Notes under the pieces: generated by a model
What the model was told of the DNA's origin: nothing
Database searches by the model: none
The model's input: the letters and a program-made list of their open reading frames with translations, nothing else
Translations under genes and position numbers: made by a program
NCBI GenBank assembly: GCA_033064195.1
Contig: JARBJD010000014.1
Span: 62,001-126,000 of the forward strand
Source of the DNA: Blattamonas nauphoetae
Lineage: Eukaryota > Preaxostyla > Oxymonadida
Reading direction: 5' to 3'
Length of the DNA: 64,000 nt
Part shown: positions 35,186-45,815 of the stretch, piece by piece
Layout of the letters: every line of letters begins with the position of its first letter
How positions within the stretch are numbered: position 1 is the first letter of the stretch

Positions 35186-36152
35186 TCAAGATGCGTTGCG
35201 GTGTTGCGTGTCTGTCCGTTCGATCGAAACAAACCGCAAAAGGATCATCGTGTGTCAGAGTTTGTGAAAATTTGGCTCTTTTCTTCTCCACAACATGACA
35301 GGCCATCTTGGCTGCCTTTTTCGAGATGCGCGCAATCAGTTTCCAATTCAGTCCTGAAAGAAGTGGAGATGGAAACTGTTCTTCCCGAAAGCGAGAACGA
35401 AAACGAATGATTCCAGAAGCAACCTCGGAGTCATTTCTTTCAGAGATGTTCTGCATTTTCTTGAGACAGGCAGAGAGAAGGATGGATGCGACGATGGACG
35501 GGAGTGGTTGTTGGGTGACGGATGAGTGGTGAATGCATTTGAAAGGAGCAGTGGTTGTGGAAATTGAGAAAGGTCTTGTCGTATTTTGTGTTCGATCTTC
35601 GATCTCCTGGAGAACGAGCAGGATCGACTGAAGCTGTGAAAGATCTGTTGTCACAACGAGCGAAACAAGCAAGTCGACGAAAGGAGTTGGGTCGAATGAC
35701 TCAATTTTCAACAGGAATCTTAGGACTGTCAGACACGAACCAACAATCTGCGACGTCACCTCATCCATCCCCACAGCGCATCCCTCCTTCACTCCTTCTC
35801 GACAACGAGCCGCCATCACACGAAGAGTGTGAAGCAGAAGGTCATTCAACTCTGGTTTTCGCTCGATGTGGAATCCTGTCACTGCAATGTGAGCGATGGC
35901 AGCTGCAACCAACGGGAGATTGTGAAGATGACCAGCGAACTCGACAACACGGTCGAAAGCAGCGGGATTCGAGTCGAGATGGAGGTCGACGCGTGGAGTT
36001 GATCGGATGGTGTGAACAGACAAGACGAGAAGAGCTTGTGCATCGTTCTCCGCGTTCATCAGTTCTTCCGCCAAGTCGGGAGCGTGCCTCGATACAACAG
36101 CCAGCTGCGTCACAAGCCTCCATCTCTCCTCGCCCTCAGCTGTTCTCAGACT
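35186..36152 (-). CDS. HEAT-like gene, middle segment
   Basis: Minus-strand frame open from an acceptor-like CTAG at 36153-36156 (exon begins SLRTAEGEERWRL) to the edge of the two-module element at 35185, about 320 codons. It is rich in helical, Leu-dense blocks: LVTQLAVVSRHAPDLAEEL, LVLSVHTIRS, LVAAAIAHIAVTG, LLHTLRVMAARCREG, VDLLVSLVVTTDLSQLQSIL, LPSIVASILLSACLKKMQN. This resembles a HEAT/ARM-type superhelix, as does the gene part at 37882-39225 on the same strand. I infer both are pieces of one large gene separated by the inverted duplication between them. No start codon of its own. Function unknown. Confidence 0.45.
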
Positions 36153-36209
36153 CTAGATGAGTGCAGTCTCGAAGGATGATGGTGGTGGAAATTTGGGTCT
36201 GGAGACGAG

Positions 36210-37840
36210 CTTCTCGCCTCTTATTCAAACTCAAATGAGCGTTCTCCGCATGCATATCAACAATCTCTTGTTTATCTTCTACGGAGTGTGTTTTTTCTTG
36301 CATTTTTCGTCATTTTTTCTCTTATCAGGGTTTTTAAACCACATGACAAAAGGACAACGAAATGACCTCCTTCTTCGGTTTGGTGCTGCTTTGTCTCAAC
36401 GTGATGTTAAAGTTTGCTTTTTCCATTCATTATTCTTCCATTCTATGCATCCTTCTTCATCGACAGGACATAGATTTTAAGTCGTTGTCAACAATCGGTA
36501 TGTTTCTCCTTTGTTGATTGTTTTAGTGTCATCTGATGAAGATGTGATTACTCTCTTCCACAGTTCGGGACTTTCGCAATTGATTCTTCAGCCGATCCAG
36601 CCGAATCAGACCACACATTCTCAACTCGTCCGACTCGCCCAACTTTCAGAAATCTTCCCCCTGGTCTCGATTCAAGCTCTCTCAGAAGACCTTTCATCCC
36701 TTTTCCGCAATTTTCTCTGCAAGCCTCTCCCATATCTCTTCAAAGATCACTTTAATTCACAATCCTCTTTTTCAGCATTGTTGGACGTTCTGTGCAATGA
36801 ACTAATGGCGTGTGTCATCCTCGGTATTGGTGATGAAGTGTATGAGACCATCGTCACCAATTTCACCACCTTTTCTGAATCAATTTCTCGTGAACAAACT
36901 GAACGTCATTGGCAGAAGTTGGAGTACAGTTGCTTCCAAAAGATCGTTGAAATCTCACAAAATTGCATTGTTTGGATTATTCATAGTTTCATTCATTGAT
37001 GTCTTCAGGATCCAGTGGAAAGAATCGCTTCATTCATCAACAATCTTCCGAACAAGACAATGCCTGTTTACGAGTATGGTGAACTCTATCCCATGAATCT
37101 TCTGTCCCAATGCCTCCGACACTCTGCCACATTTCTGAATGGTGTGCCTTTTTGATCATCCTCACACTTTCATCTCTTCCCCAGTCCATCCCGACCTCAT
37201 CGACTCGTTTCACAGAACTGTTGATCTCTCCTCTTCACCTTCTTACACTCCCTTCCGTCACGATCGACACCTCAGTCTCCTCTCCGCACTCAGCCAATCT
37301 TCCTCATCTCTCTTCGCCAAACTCTGCGAATCACTCCTCGTCTCCCAATTCGATCTGCTCTCCCTCCTCTCCCCTCGCTCGTTCATCGACCCTGGAAGTG
37401 CCTTCTTCCACTTGGCCAGCACAAACCCTGCCTTCTTCGGCCGCATTGTCGAGAAACACACTCGATGCGTTTTGGACTTGGCAGTATCGACGGCAGTGAT
37501 GACAGTCCGAGTTGTGTCCGACTCGCCACATGAACCACACTGTCTCGACTTTGGAAGAGGAACACAGAATTGGGTTGTGCTGCTCAAAGCGATGGCAGAT
37601 TTGAGGATGGATCTTGCACAGCCCTCCACACAACTCAACGTGCTCCTGTCGCCTCTTCTCACTCTCTTGATTCTCTCCGCAGCGAGCACCAACGACGAGC
37701 TGTCGGCAGTTGCTGTGTCAGTTTTCTCAAACAAGTTTGGCCTGTCCACCAAACAAACAGAGACACTCCTCCTAGCGACTCCATCCACATTCCCTGTCAA
37801 CCCTTCATTCTCTCTTCTACCTCACCAAGGGTTCGGAGCA
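36210..37840 (+). pseudogene. HEAT-like gene fragment, left-arm copy plus loop
   Basis: Inverted copy of the exons at 37882-39018 with the same introns, lacking most of exon 1 (homology starts inside SYSNSNERSPHAYQQ). The last exon starts at 37185 (HPDLIDSFHRTVDLSS) and runs through the arm end into the loop: NPAFFGRIVEKHTRCVLDLA, then LLKAMADLRMDLAQPSTQLN and LLSPLLTLLILSAASTNDEL with KFGLSTKQTETLLLATPS. This is well-formed helical sequence that the right-arm copy lacks. A probable one-base change near 37800 leads to LTKGSEQLTTRKILVSRFVR before the sequence enters the antisense of the other arm. No promoter or start remains on this side. Confidence 0.5.
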
Positions 37841-39093
37841 ACTGACCACCAGAAAGATCCTTGTCAGTCGATTTGTGCGGATGCTGGCCAAGTGGAAGAA
37901 GGCACTTCCAGGGTCGATGAACGAGCGAGGGGAGAGGAGGGAGAGCAGATCGAATTGGGAGACGAGGAGTGATTCGCAGAGTTTGGCGAAGAGAGATGAG
38001 GAAGATTGGCTGAGTGCGGAGAGGAGACTGAGGTGTCGATCGTGACGGAAGGGAGTGTAAGAAGGTGAAGAGGAGAGATCAACAGTTCTGTGAAACGAGT
38101 CGATGAGGTCGGGATGGACTGGGGAAGAGATGAAAGTGTGAGGATGATCAAAAAGGCACACCATTCAGAAATGTGGCAGAGTGTCGGAGGCATTGGGACA
38201 GAAGATTCATGGGATAGAGTTCACCATACTCGTAAACAGGCATTGTCTTGTTCGGAAGATTGTTGATGAATGAAGCGATTCTTTCCACTGGATCCTGAAG
38301 ACATCAATGAATGAAACTATGAATAATCCAAACAATGCAATTTTGTGAGATTTCAACGATCTTTTGGAAGCAACTGTACTCCAACTTCTGCCAATGACGT
38401 TCAGTTTGTTCACGAGAAATTGATTCAGAAAAGGTGGTGAAATTGGTGACGATGGTCTCATACACTTCATCACCAATACCGAGGATGACACACGCCATTA
38501 GTTCATTGCACAGAACGTCCAACAATGCTGAAAAAGAGGATTGTGAATTAAAGTGATCTTTGAAGAGATATGGGAGAGGCTTGCAGAGAAAATTGCGGAA
38601 AAGGGATGAAAGGTCTTCTGAGAGAGCTTGAATCGAGACCAGGGGGAAGATTTCTGAAAGTTGGGCGAGTCGGACGAGTTGAGAATGTGTGGTCTGATTC
38701 GGCTGGATCGGCTGAAGAATCAATTGCGAAAGTCCCGAACTGTGGAAGAGAGTAATCACATCTTCATCAGATGACACTAAAACAATCAACAAAGGAGAAA
38801 CATACCGATTGTTGACAACGACTTAAAATCTATGTCCTGTCGATGAAGAAGGATGCATAGAATGGAAGAATAATGAATGGAAAAAGCAAACTTTAACATC
38901 ACGTTGAGACAAAGCAGCACCAAACCGAAGAAGGAGGTCATTTCGTTGTCCTTTTGTCATGTGGTTTAAAAACCCTGATAAGAGAAAAAATGACGAAAAA
39001 TGCAAGAAAAAACACACTCCGTAGAAGATAAACAAGAGATTGTTGATATGCATGCGGAGAACGCTCATTTGAGTTTGAATAAGAGGCGAGAAG
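36210..39093. repeat. 1.2-kb inverted duplication with 460-bp loop
   Basis: The arms are 36210-37421 and 37882-39093 (1212 bp each, centred at 37651.5) and look nearly identical over introns and exons. The loop is 37422-37881. The arms start abruptly: the left flank GAGACGAG differs from the right flank TTCGTCGAATCG beyond CTTCTCGCCTC. The loop is coding when read together with the left arm, whereas the 5' exon of the gene lies beside the right arm. The whole lies between the two 5-kb inverted elements. Confidence 0.85.
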
Positions 39094-39225
39094 TTCGTCG
39101 AATCGTTCGGTTGGATTTTTCTCGGATGCAGCTACAGTTGGAACATAAGAATTGCTTCCTTCCCAAATACGAACGGGAGGGATGATTCCAGTCATTTGTT
39201 CAGGACGAAAAATGTATGAATTCAT
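37882..39225 (-). CDS. HEAT-like gene, 5' part, six exons
   Basis: Exons on the minus strand: 39225-39018 (MNSYIFRPEQMTGIIPPVRI), 38974-38892, 38836-38806, 38776-38358, 38294-38162 and 38118 to about 37882. The introns are 43, 55, 29, 63 and 43 nt, all GT-AG. All phases join without a stop to give about 370 residues. The 29-nt intron (38777-38805, GTATGT to TTTTAG) is notable. The protein is helical and Leu-rich (LTKGQRNDLLLRFGAAL-like block, LVRLAQLSEIFPLVSIQALS, ERIASFINNLPNKTMP). After 37882 the frame runs into inverted loop sequence and soon stops, so the 3' half is displaced: the loop part is inverted and the probable next segment is at 35186-36152. ATG at 39225 follows an acceptor-like TTTCAG in the 5' leader. 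Function unknown. Confidence 0.5.
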
Positions 39226-39558
39226 ATTGGAAATCCTGAAATTCAAATGTTGGGATTCGGGATCAAATGTCTTAAAAAGCCGTTAAGGAGACCTTCCTGT
39301 TTGATTATTTTCTCAATATTCACTCCATTATTCTTTTCACTTATTTTTTTGGTACATCTGATTCAGAATTTAGAAATGTTTACCTTGGAAAACTTGTGCC
39401 ATGATGAAATGTGAGAATGAGATGTGATGTGTTTCTTTGAAGATGATGAAATGTATTCAAAATGAGATGACGAGATTAAAGGATGAGGTGCGAAGTGAGA
39501 CTGGTGTGCAAGCAATGAAGAATGGGTGACCCGATGTCCAGCAAGAAGCACTTCGCCT
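39226..39558. other. Spacer between two minus-strand genes
   Basis: About 330 bases. It holds the putative leader of the HEAT-like gene, including a possible 5' exon (ATGGCACAAG with donor GTAAAC near 39384) whose phase does not join the next exon. The stop of the beta-helix gene lies at its upper edge. Nothing else seen. Confidence 0.3.
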
Positions 39559-40020
39559 TCAAAGTGCTTTCCCCAGCGGAGTCTGGCTGAACTTCGGTTT
39601 CTCTGGCTCGGGCTCGGGTGGTTCAGGATCGTCGATTTGGGCTGCGGAGAAGGTGAACCAGTCCGTCGTTCGCAGATTCTTCCCAAACTTCAGTCGGCAT
39701 CGGAGCTCATGTTTCTGATCTAATGTGGCGATCTTTTCTTGGTCGATGACGAGAGTCACCTCAGTGTCAGACGATGTGTGCTTCAGTTCGATTTCCACAC
39801 TTTTGATATCAGCGTTGCTTTCCGAAGGGAATTCAAACACTTCCAAGAACAATCCACACGGCATTAGTCGAGATCCAACGATGCTCACTGTGAACTGTTT
39901 CATGGCTGTGTCAACCACACACATTGACTGCTCTTTGTCCAGCTGAGGAGCAAACAGTGACGAATCGGGTTGGGCAGCATCACCCTTCATGGTACAGTCT
40001 TCCATCGACGCCCACAACGA

Positions 40021-43000
40021 GGATGTCGCAAGCTCCATCCGACACATAACCAGGGCTCATCAACGGATTGATTGAGTGAGACCCTGGGTCCGGTAAAGAC
40101 GGTCCATGGGTTGGCCGATCAAACAAACGTTAACATCTTGTGAATCCGTTTTCTTGCAAACCGACGAACTATCTTCGTCTGATATGGACATGGACGACAG
40201 AACTGGAATCTCAAGACAGATTATCAGTTCAACGGAAGACATTCACAAACACATTTTTCTGACCGATTATTCTCTCGTCCGAACGATCCCGAACCAGAAA
40301 GATCAGCGCGAACAGTTTCTTGATTGAAATGCAGTTCTGAACTCGAATCAAAAGATCACCAAATACAAGGCTGGTTACTTAATAACAATTTTGTCGCTGA
40401 TGTCGATATCGGATTCATCATCTACAGATGTAGAAGCTGAACACAGAACGATTACTGCCAACAAACTGAAACAATATGCATTGTTTCGTTCGAACAATGA
40501 GACTAGTCGTCAAATGTTGGAGGACATCAGTGACAACGGAATCAACTGTTCGCCCAAGGGATACAAACCGAACCATATCCAAATCGCGGAAGTGAAGCAT
40601 CAAGTGTCCACATTTACGCGAGAATTGTGGATGGAACGGGATTGTAATCGAGACTATTCCACGGAATGAATACCCTCGATGACATGCAAGAAAACGATTC
40701 ACAACGACAATTGGAAAGCAAAGAAACCAACTTTTAGGTGATATTGGAAACACACCAAAACATTTTTAGACTTGATGATCAATTGTAGTTGGCGATTACT
40801 CAAGATCCAACTACCAATTTAAGCCGCTCGTCGCCCTTTATGGTTCCTCGGAGGACAATCACATGGAGCCCAGATATGTCTCCATTTGTTTTGGCACATT
40901 TGCGAGTGGATTATACGGAGGCAATTTCTATTGCTGGGTGGACGCGTCGATGATCATCAGGCTGATCACCACAACAGCTTCTGGTGTGCGGAACACATTG
41001 TGTTTCTCTCAACGCACATTATTACAAATGAAGATGGACATCTACACGAGTTCGGTTCAAGTTATCTTCATGCAGCTATTCTTGGACGTCGCACCACATC
41101 AGGACATCAGTATCAGTATATACAATTCCTCACGCCCATCCAGCGGCTTCTGACAGCCATCCACCATCAATGACGATCGCTACAAACGTCAAGAATGGTC
41201 TCTAGGAGCAATTGCTCTGATATTCAACGTTCCGATCCCAAAATGAATTAATCCCGATTTCAAGGTCAATGTCGGCTCATCGGACGTTCCGGATGCTACG
41301 GGTGCCGAAGATGTTCTATCACCGCCTGACAAATGGTGTGAAGTTGACTGTTCAAACACCACTCTCACGTTTGGGAACCGATATCCCCACCGCTCGCAAA
41401 AACCATTCATTCTTCTTTGAATCAACAATTAAATCTTCACCACATCATCTGGTATCATTTGCACTTGCATTAGACGAAAATGACAAGCCACAACACATCT
41501 TGATCAAACAACACCAACATTGCGCCCATGTCGTCCGACAAGAAGTTAGACACCGACGGCAGATGACAGATAAAGATTACAGCTGATTTGGTGGTTGAGA
41601 AATAGCAAGATTTTCTCGAAGAAACATACTCCTTGGAAGGAATGGAAAGATGAAATATCCATCCAGAAATTGTTGAACTCCATCACATTTGGGACATCTC
41701 TCAGCATCAAAGGCTCGGTAGTACTTCAATAAGTTGACGGTGCCCGTATCCGAAGGTCTAATCAACTGAAATAGGAATTTTATCGCCTGTGAAGATCAGA
41801 CCTCCAATGCTCCACAATGACCCGTGATTATTGATCAAGAATACAATATGACGGACTATTTTGCACTGATCAATTCCTTATCCGAAATAAGTCGTCGGTC
41901 ACAACTGGACTTGGATGCAGAAGTCATCAAGAAGATTGAAGCACCGTATCAAGCGAATTCAGCATGTTCGAGGGTCAACTGTGACATATTTCCTTGAAAC
42001 AGACAAAAATACATCATATTAAACTTGATTAGTTAGAGAAGACAATCTCTCCAAACCTCGAAGAACATTGGCGGGAGCTGGACATCAATTCTAATTCGCA
42101 CACCGACTCTAGTTTGACGGCATTTCGGTGCTATAAGCTTCGCAGAGGGACACACAGTCGGTTGAACAGTCCAGCAAGATCTCAACAAGAAGAACGCCAG
42201 TCTGCATGCTCTTTTCAGAAAAAAAGAAAAACACGCTGAACTATTGGAGGGGTGGGACGTGCGTAATGATTCGCACAACGGCCTCTCAATATTCAGACGT
42301 GTGTTGGAAGTGTCCAACAAGAGTCGATCAGAGAAAGATCGCTCGAATTGTCTCACGGAGCATTGCCTCCTTTGTCGCCAGATCCATTCCATGGCGATCT
42401 TGGTTGTGAACTCTCATCCCGTCCAGCAGCGGGGCAACATGAGAGGACACGCCTACCAATACCGGAAAGCAAGAGGCAATTCTAGTTTGTTGACGAACAA
42501 CAAGTATCTATCTTCAAAAGTTGCTGATTTGAAAGGATTTGGGTCAAAACACTGGAAAGACAATTCCGTCGAAGTTTGAAGGAGCTGAGATACAAATGAA
42601 GAAAGAGCCTCTTCGCGCTGACATTGCGGAATGGTCAGTTGTGAAGTTGAGTGACTACCGCAGAGAAGGATCAGCTCCTCGACCTGGACAAGTGAGTTTG
42701 TCGAATAGAAGCACAACCGCTTCAATGTCGTTAAAAGCGGAGATTCTGCGTATTACACACTGCAGAGCGGAGATTCTGAGTTGCACACGCTGCCAAGCAG
42801 AGTTCGCAGTTGGAGATGAAGACACGCTGGATGGAAGCTGGACAGAATCGACCGAATCTCATCTGGAGGATGAAATCACAGTAAAATTTTAATCCGTCCT
42901 AGATTTACAGATATGAAGTTCGAGAACTCGGACTCTCTAGACACCGGTTGCACTGTGACGATGACTGGAACCGGTCTGCTTGTTGGAGAATCGCTGAACG

Positions 43001-45028
43001 TGACTCTGAACTCCTCACACTCCTTCATCGCAGCAGTCACCTCAGAAACCGAAGTACAATCCGCAGAACTCCAAGTTGGATGACCGACGACTCTCAAACA
43101 CAATCACAACGATCAAAGCGACTGAAACGGATCAAGAATAGACCATCTTCGGTGCGACGATATCAGACTCGACTTTCTAACTCGTCATCAGTTTCGACGT
43201 TGTTCTGTGGGGATCGAAAGCGACCTTGCTCCTCGATTGAGGATAGATGGAAGATTGTGGAAGGAATGAGGATGTTGTCGCTGTCATTCTCGATCTTTCA
43301 CAACGTGACACATCTCGAACAAGGGAGAATGCTGCCTCAACACGGAGATGTGATTGAATCTGGATCGACAATGACAATGGAACTGTTAGTGCTCCCTCGT
43401 TCGTTGTCCGAAGTGGAAGGAGAGGGAATGGTTGAAGTTTTGGAGGTTAATTGTGGATTCATCATGTTGAGGTAGTTCTGTCTGACTCGCCCTCCCACAT
43501 CTTCATTCGAATGGTTGGAGGACACTTGACAATCGAAATATGTTCATTAACTGGACACTCACCCTCTCCTCCTTCTAACCTGGAAACAACTCCTGATCTG
43601 TGTTTGTGAGAGAGTGGCATTCTGAACTTGGTGAACAGCAAGACAACCATCAAACAGACAGACCTCACATCCCTCTCGCAGGGAGCGATCAACATGAAGG
43701 GGAGACAGCCTGACAATGGAAACGAGTGCGTTTCACGACAATAGCCCTCACATCTCTTCATTCCCTTCTCTTCGTCACAGCATTCACTGTTCTGGAAAGG
43801 GACACTTGAAGATTGGGAGTCTGAATGGTGGAGATGGGAAAGCAGACCATCCTCATCTTTGGCTGTCCCACGAAGATTGTGTGTTGAGTGGGAAGGAGGT
43901 GAATGCGAATGCCACGTTCTTCATCCCAGCCTCTCTTCATCACCGACGAGCACGCTGAAAAGACAGCACAAGCATTTGATTTGACGATGGAAGGAATGAA
44001 TCTGATTCCTTTCTCACTGATCCTGGAAGTGTTTACAACGAAGAAAGATAAGACTGTCGGAGAGATAGTTCGGACTCCACTTTCTGTCAACTCAACAAAA
44101 TCGTTCAACGAGACTCAGATCGAAATGAGTTTGCCATGTCATCGATGTCAGGATTCGAGAAGAGTCTGGAATGGTCTGGACGTGTTGTGATTAGACTGAA
44201 CGAAACGACGATTGCGATATTGATTCAGAAGAACTCACATGTGAGTCGAGTTGTTTCATCACTCGTTCCGCATTGGGATATGCGAAGCCTTCGGTGGATC
44301 TCCTCGCTTCCGGTAGCGAGTCGAGTACTCCTCACCATCTGTTCGTGAGTGGAGTTTCCCGAATGGTCATTTCACGTGGTTGGCGAAGCCACCGTCGCTA
44401 TCGACTACTGCTCCGCTCCAGTCCTAATCGTCCGATAAGACTCCTCGCTCGCCAACTGCTGGTGCCAGCTTTGGAGGAAGCACGGCCGTTGACAATGTAA
44501 AAGGGGAGCAAGTGGGTAGAGTCGTAGAAGTTATCTTCTTCTCTCATCTTTTCATTATCACTTATACACTTGATTTTAGTCCTTTTCAATACTCAATCCG
44601 TTGATGAGCCCTGGTTATGTGTCGGATGGAGCTTGCGACATCCTTTACACAAACCAGTGCTCATCAACCTCTTTCTCTGCCACACAGCAGTTGAAGGAGG
44701 ACATCGGTATGTCTTTAGCACTGCGGCGTTTTTACAATTGTAACCTTTTGGTGGTTTCCACTTCACTAGTCCTTCTGACTTCTCGTTGTCTCCAGTTTTT
44801 CATCCCCGTTGGGGCTTTTCTGGAGTAATGGGTTGATCCCATCCTTTTGCTCATCAACCGCCCCCACTTGGGCAGAACCGGCTCGATGATTAACCTCTCG
44901 GGTCGGGATTTTTCTTTCAACAGATAAAACTTTTATTATTCTGTTTGTTGATCGGCCAACCCATGGACCGTCTTTACCGGACCCAGGGTCTCACTCAATC
45001 AATCCGTTGATGAGCACTGGTTTGTGTA
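40021..45028 (+). mobile_element. Two-module inverted-end element, copy B-right
   Basis: 5008 bp with a perfect 5-bp target duplication AACGA (40016-40020 and 45029-45033). The large module is 40021-44643, the small module 44646-45028, with TT between. The ends are GGATGTCGCAAGC on the large side and, reading inward, TACACAAACCAGTG on the small side. The small module has the nested hairpin at 44790-44825. Because the interrupted beta-helix gene joins in frame when the whole pair is deleted, the two modules inserted together as one unit. No transposase recognised; superfamily unknown. Confidence 0.75.
40106..41586 (+). other. Unrecognised short ORFs of the B large module (mirror 33734-35100, minus)
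   Basis: Four ATG-initiated frames follow one another on the plus strand: 40106-40327 (begins MGWPIKQ inside the terminal repeat, acidic, Ser-rich), 40391-40669 (STDVEAEHRTITANKLKQYA), 40863-41153 (YVSICFGTFASGLYGGNFYC) and 41269-41586 (basic). All are mirrored in the left copy with very few differences. I recognise no domain and propose no function. They could be exons of a gene of the element or decayed captured DNA. A further small frame at 41577-41765 on the minus strand has a CPKCDG motif. Confidence 0.3.
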
Positions 45029-45815
45029 AACGATCCCTGTGAAGCTGTTGACGAGGCAAATGAACAGCGAGTGATGGTGACTGAACCCTTGCTCTCATGC
45101 AGCAGCAGTCCTCCACCCGTGCTTCCTGCTCGAAGATCGGAAAACACACAATCTGTCACCGATCCTTGTGGACAGTACGTCAACTGTATTCCTCCACCTT
45201 GTTGGCTCGCACTTCCCGACACAAACGAACAGTGCGACACATCGACGAAACAAGACGACGACGACCAACAATAAATGCTTCCCCCATGTTCAGTGGCAGA
45301 GCATCGAAGAAAAGAACACTTTCTGACGCTAAGTGAGCTTCCTGTCTCGCGAAAATAGATCCCGGCACCTCGCACAGCGCGAGAGTCTCGAAAGGTGCAC
45401 GTGTCGAAGAGAGAGCAATCCGGAGAGAGGGTGTGGTCGAATTGGGTCGTTCTGTGTTGGAGATGCACGGTGGGAGGGCCTTCTGTTGGGTCGGGGTCGG
45501 ATTCGCATTTCGAGAACGACGAATTCAGACAACAAAGAGCGCTCCCCAAATTCATGTCCAACGATCCTGTTCCGTAAAGATGGTTGGTGCAGTGGGAGAT
45601 TGACGAAGAAATCAGTCTTTGGGAGGCGAGAGGGAAGCGGATGGTGTCGGTGATGAAGCGACGAGGACTCGTGACGTTTGTCATCGTTGAAGATGTCAAA
45701 GAAACGGATTTACGACCACAAGTTTTGAACGAAAGGAGCACTATTTGTGATGTCTGTGTAACCTGTCAGAATTGATCGTCCCATTGACGGAGAAAGTGGG
45801 ACCTGTTACCATTTA

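Larger units (their letters stand above)
39559..45741 (-). pseudogene. Beta-helix surface protein gene split by element copy B-right
   Basis: The N-terminal part is 45741-45029 and the C-terminal part 40015-39559. With the 5-kb element and one AACGA removed, the join is in frame (713 + 457 nt = 390 codons) and reads TASQGS-LWASMEDCTMKGD. The first part has beta-helix coils with C-S-F/C-x-F rungs: CTFRDSRAVRGAGIYF, KCSFLRCSATEHGGSIYC, SHCSFVSGSASQQGGGIQL, TRCSFASSTAS. The second part matches the region of the 50-kb receptor after its helix (DCxxxGxxAQPD; LMPCGLFLEVFEF) and ends in a Pro/Glu-rich tail without a membrane segment or kinase-like domain. No ATG or signal peptide at the 5' end: a GTG, or an acceptor (CTGACAG) at about 45765, so it is probably truncated by the neighbouring broken solenoid gene. 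Confidence 0.6.

Noticed and set aside
37258-37800. 180-codon minus-strand frame across the loop of the inverted duplication
   Set aside because: The plus strand gives better helical repeat sequence continuous with spliced upstream exons; the minus frame is an antisense shadow.
30189-45028. The large inverted structure as a pure assembly artefact (read folded back on itself)
   Set aside because: The arms differ by scattered substitutions and small indels. The two sides of the core differ (35186-36209 against 39094-40020), and the right arm has its own target duplication that restores a host frame. A fold-back artefact would give identical arms and flanks.
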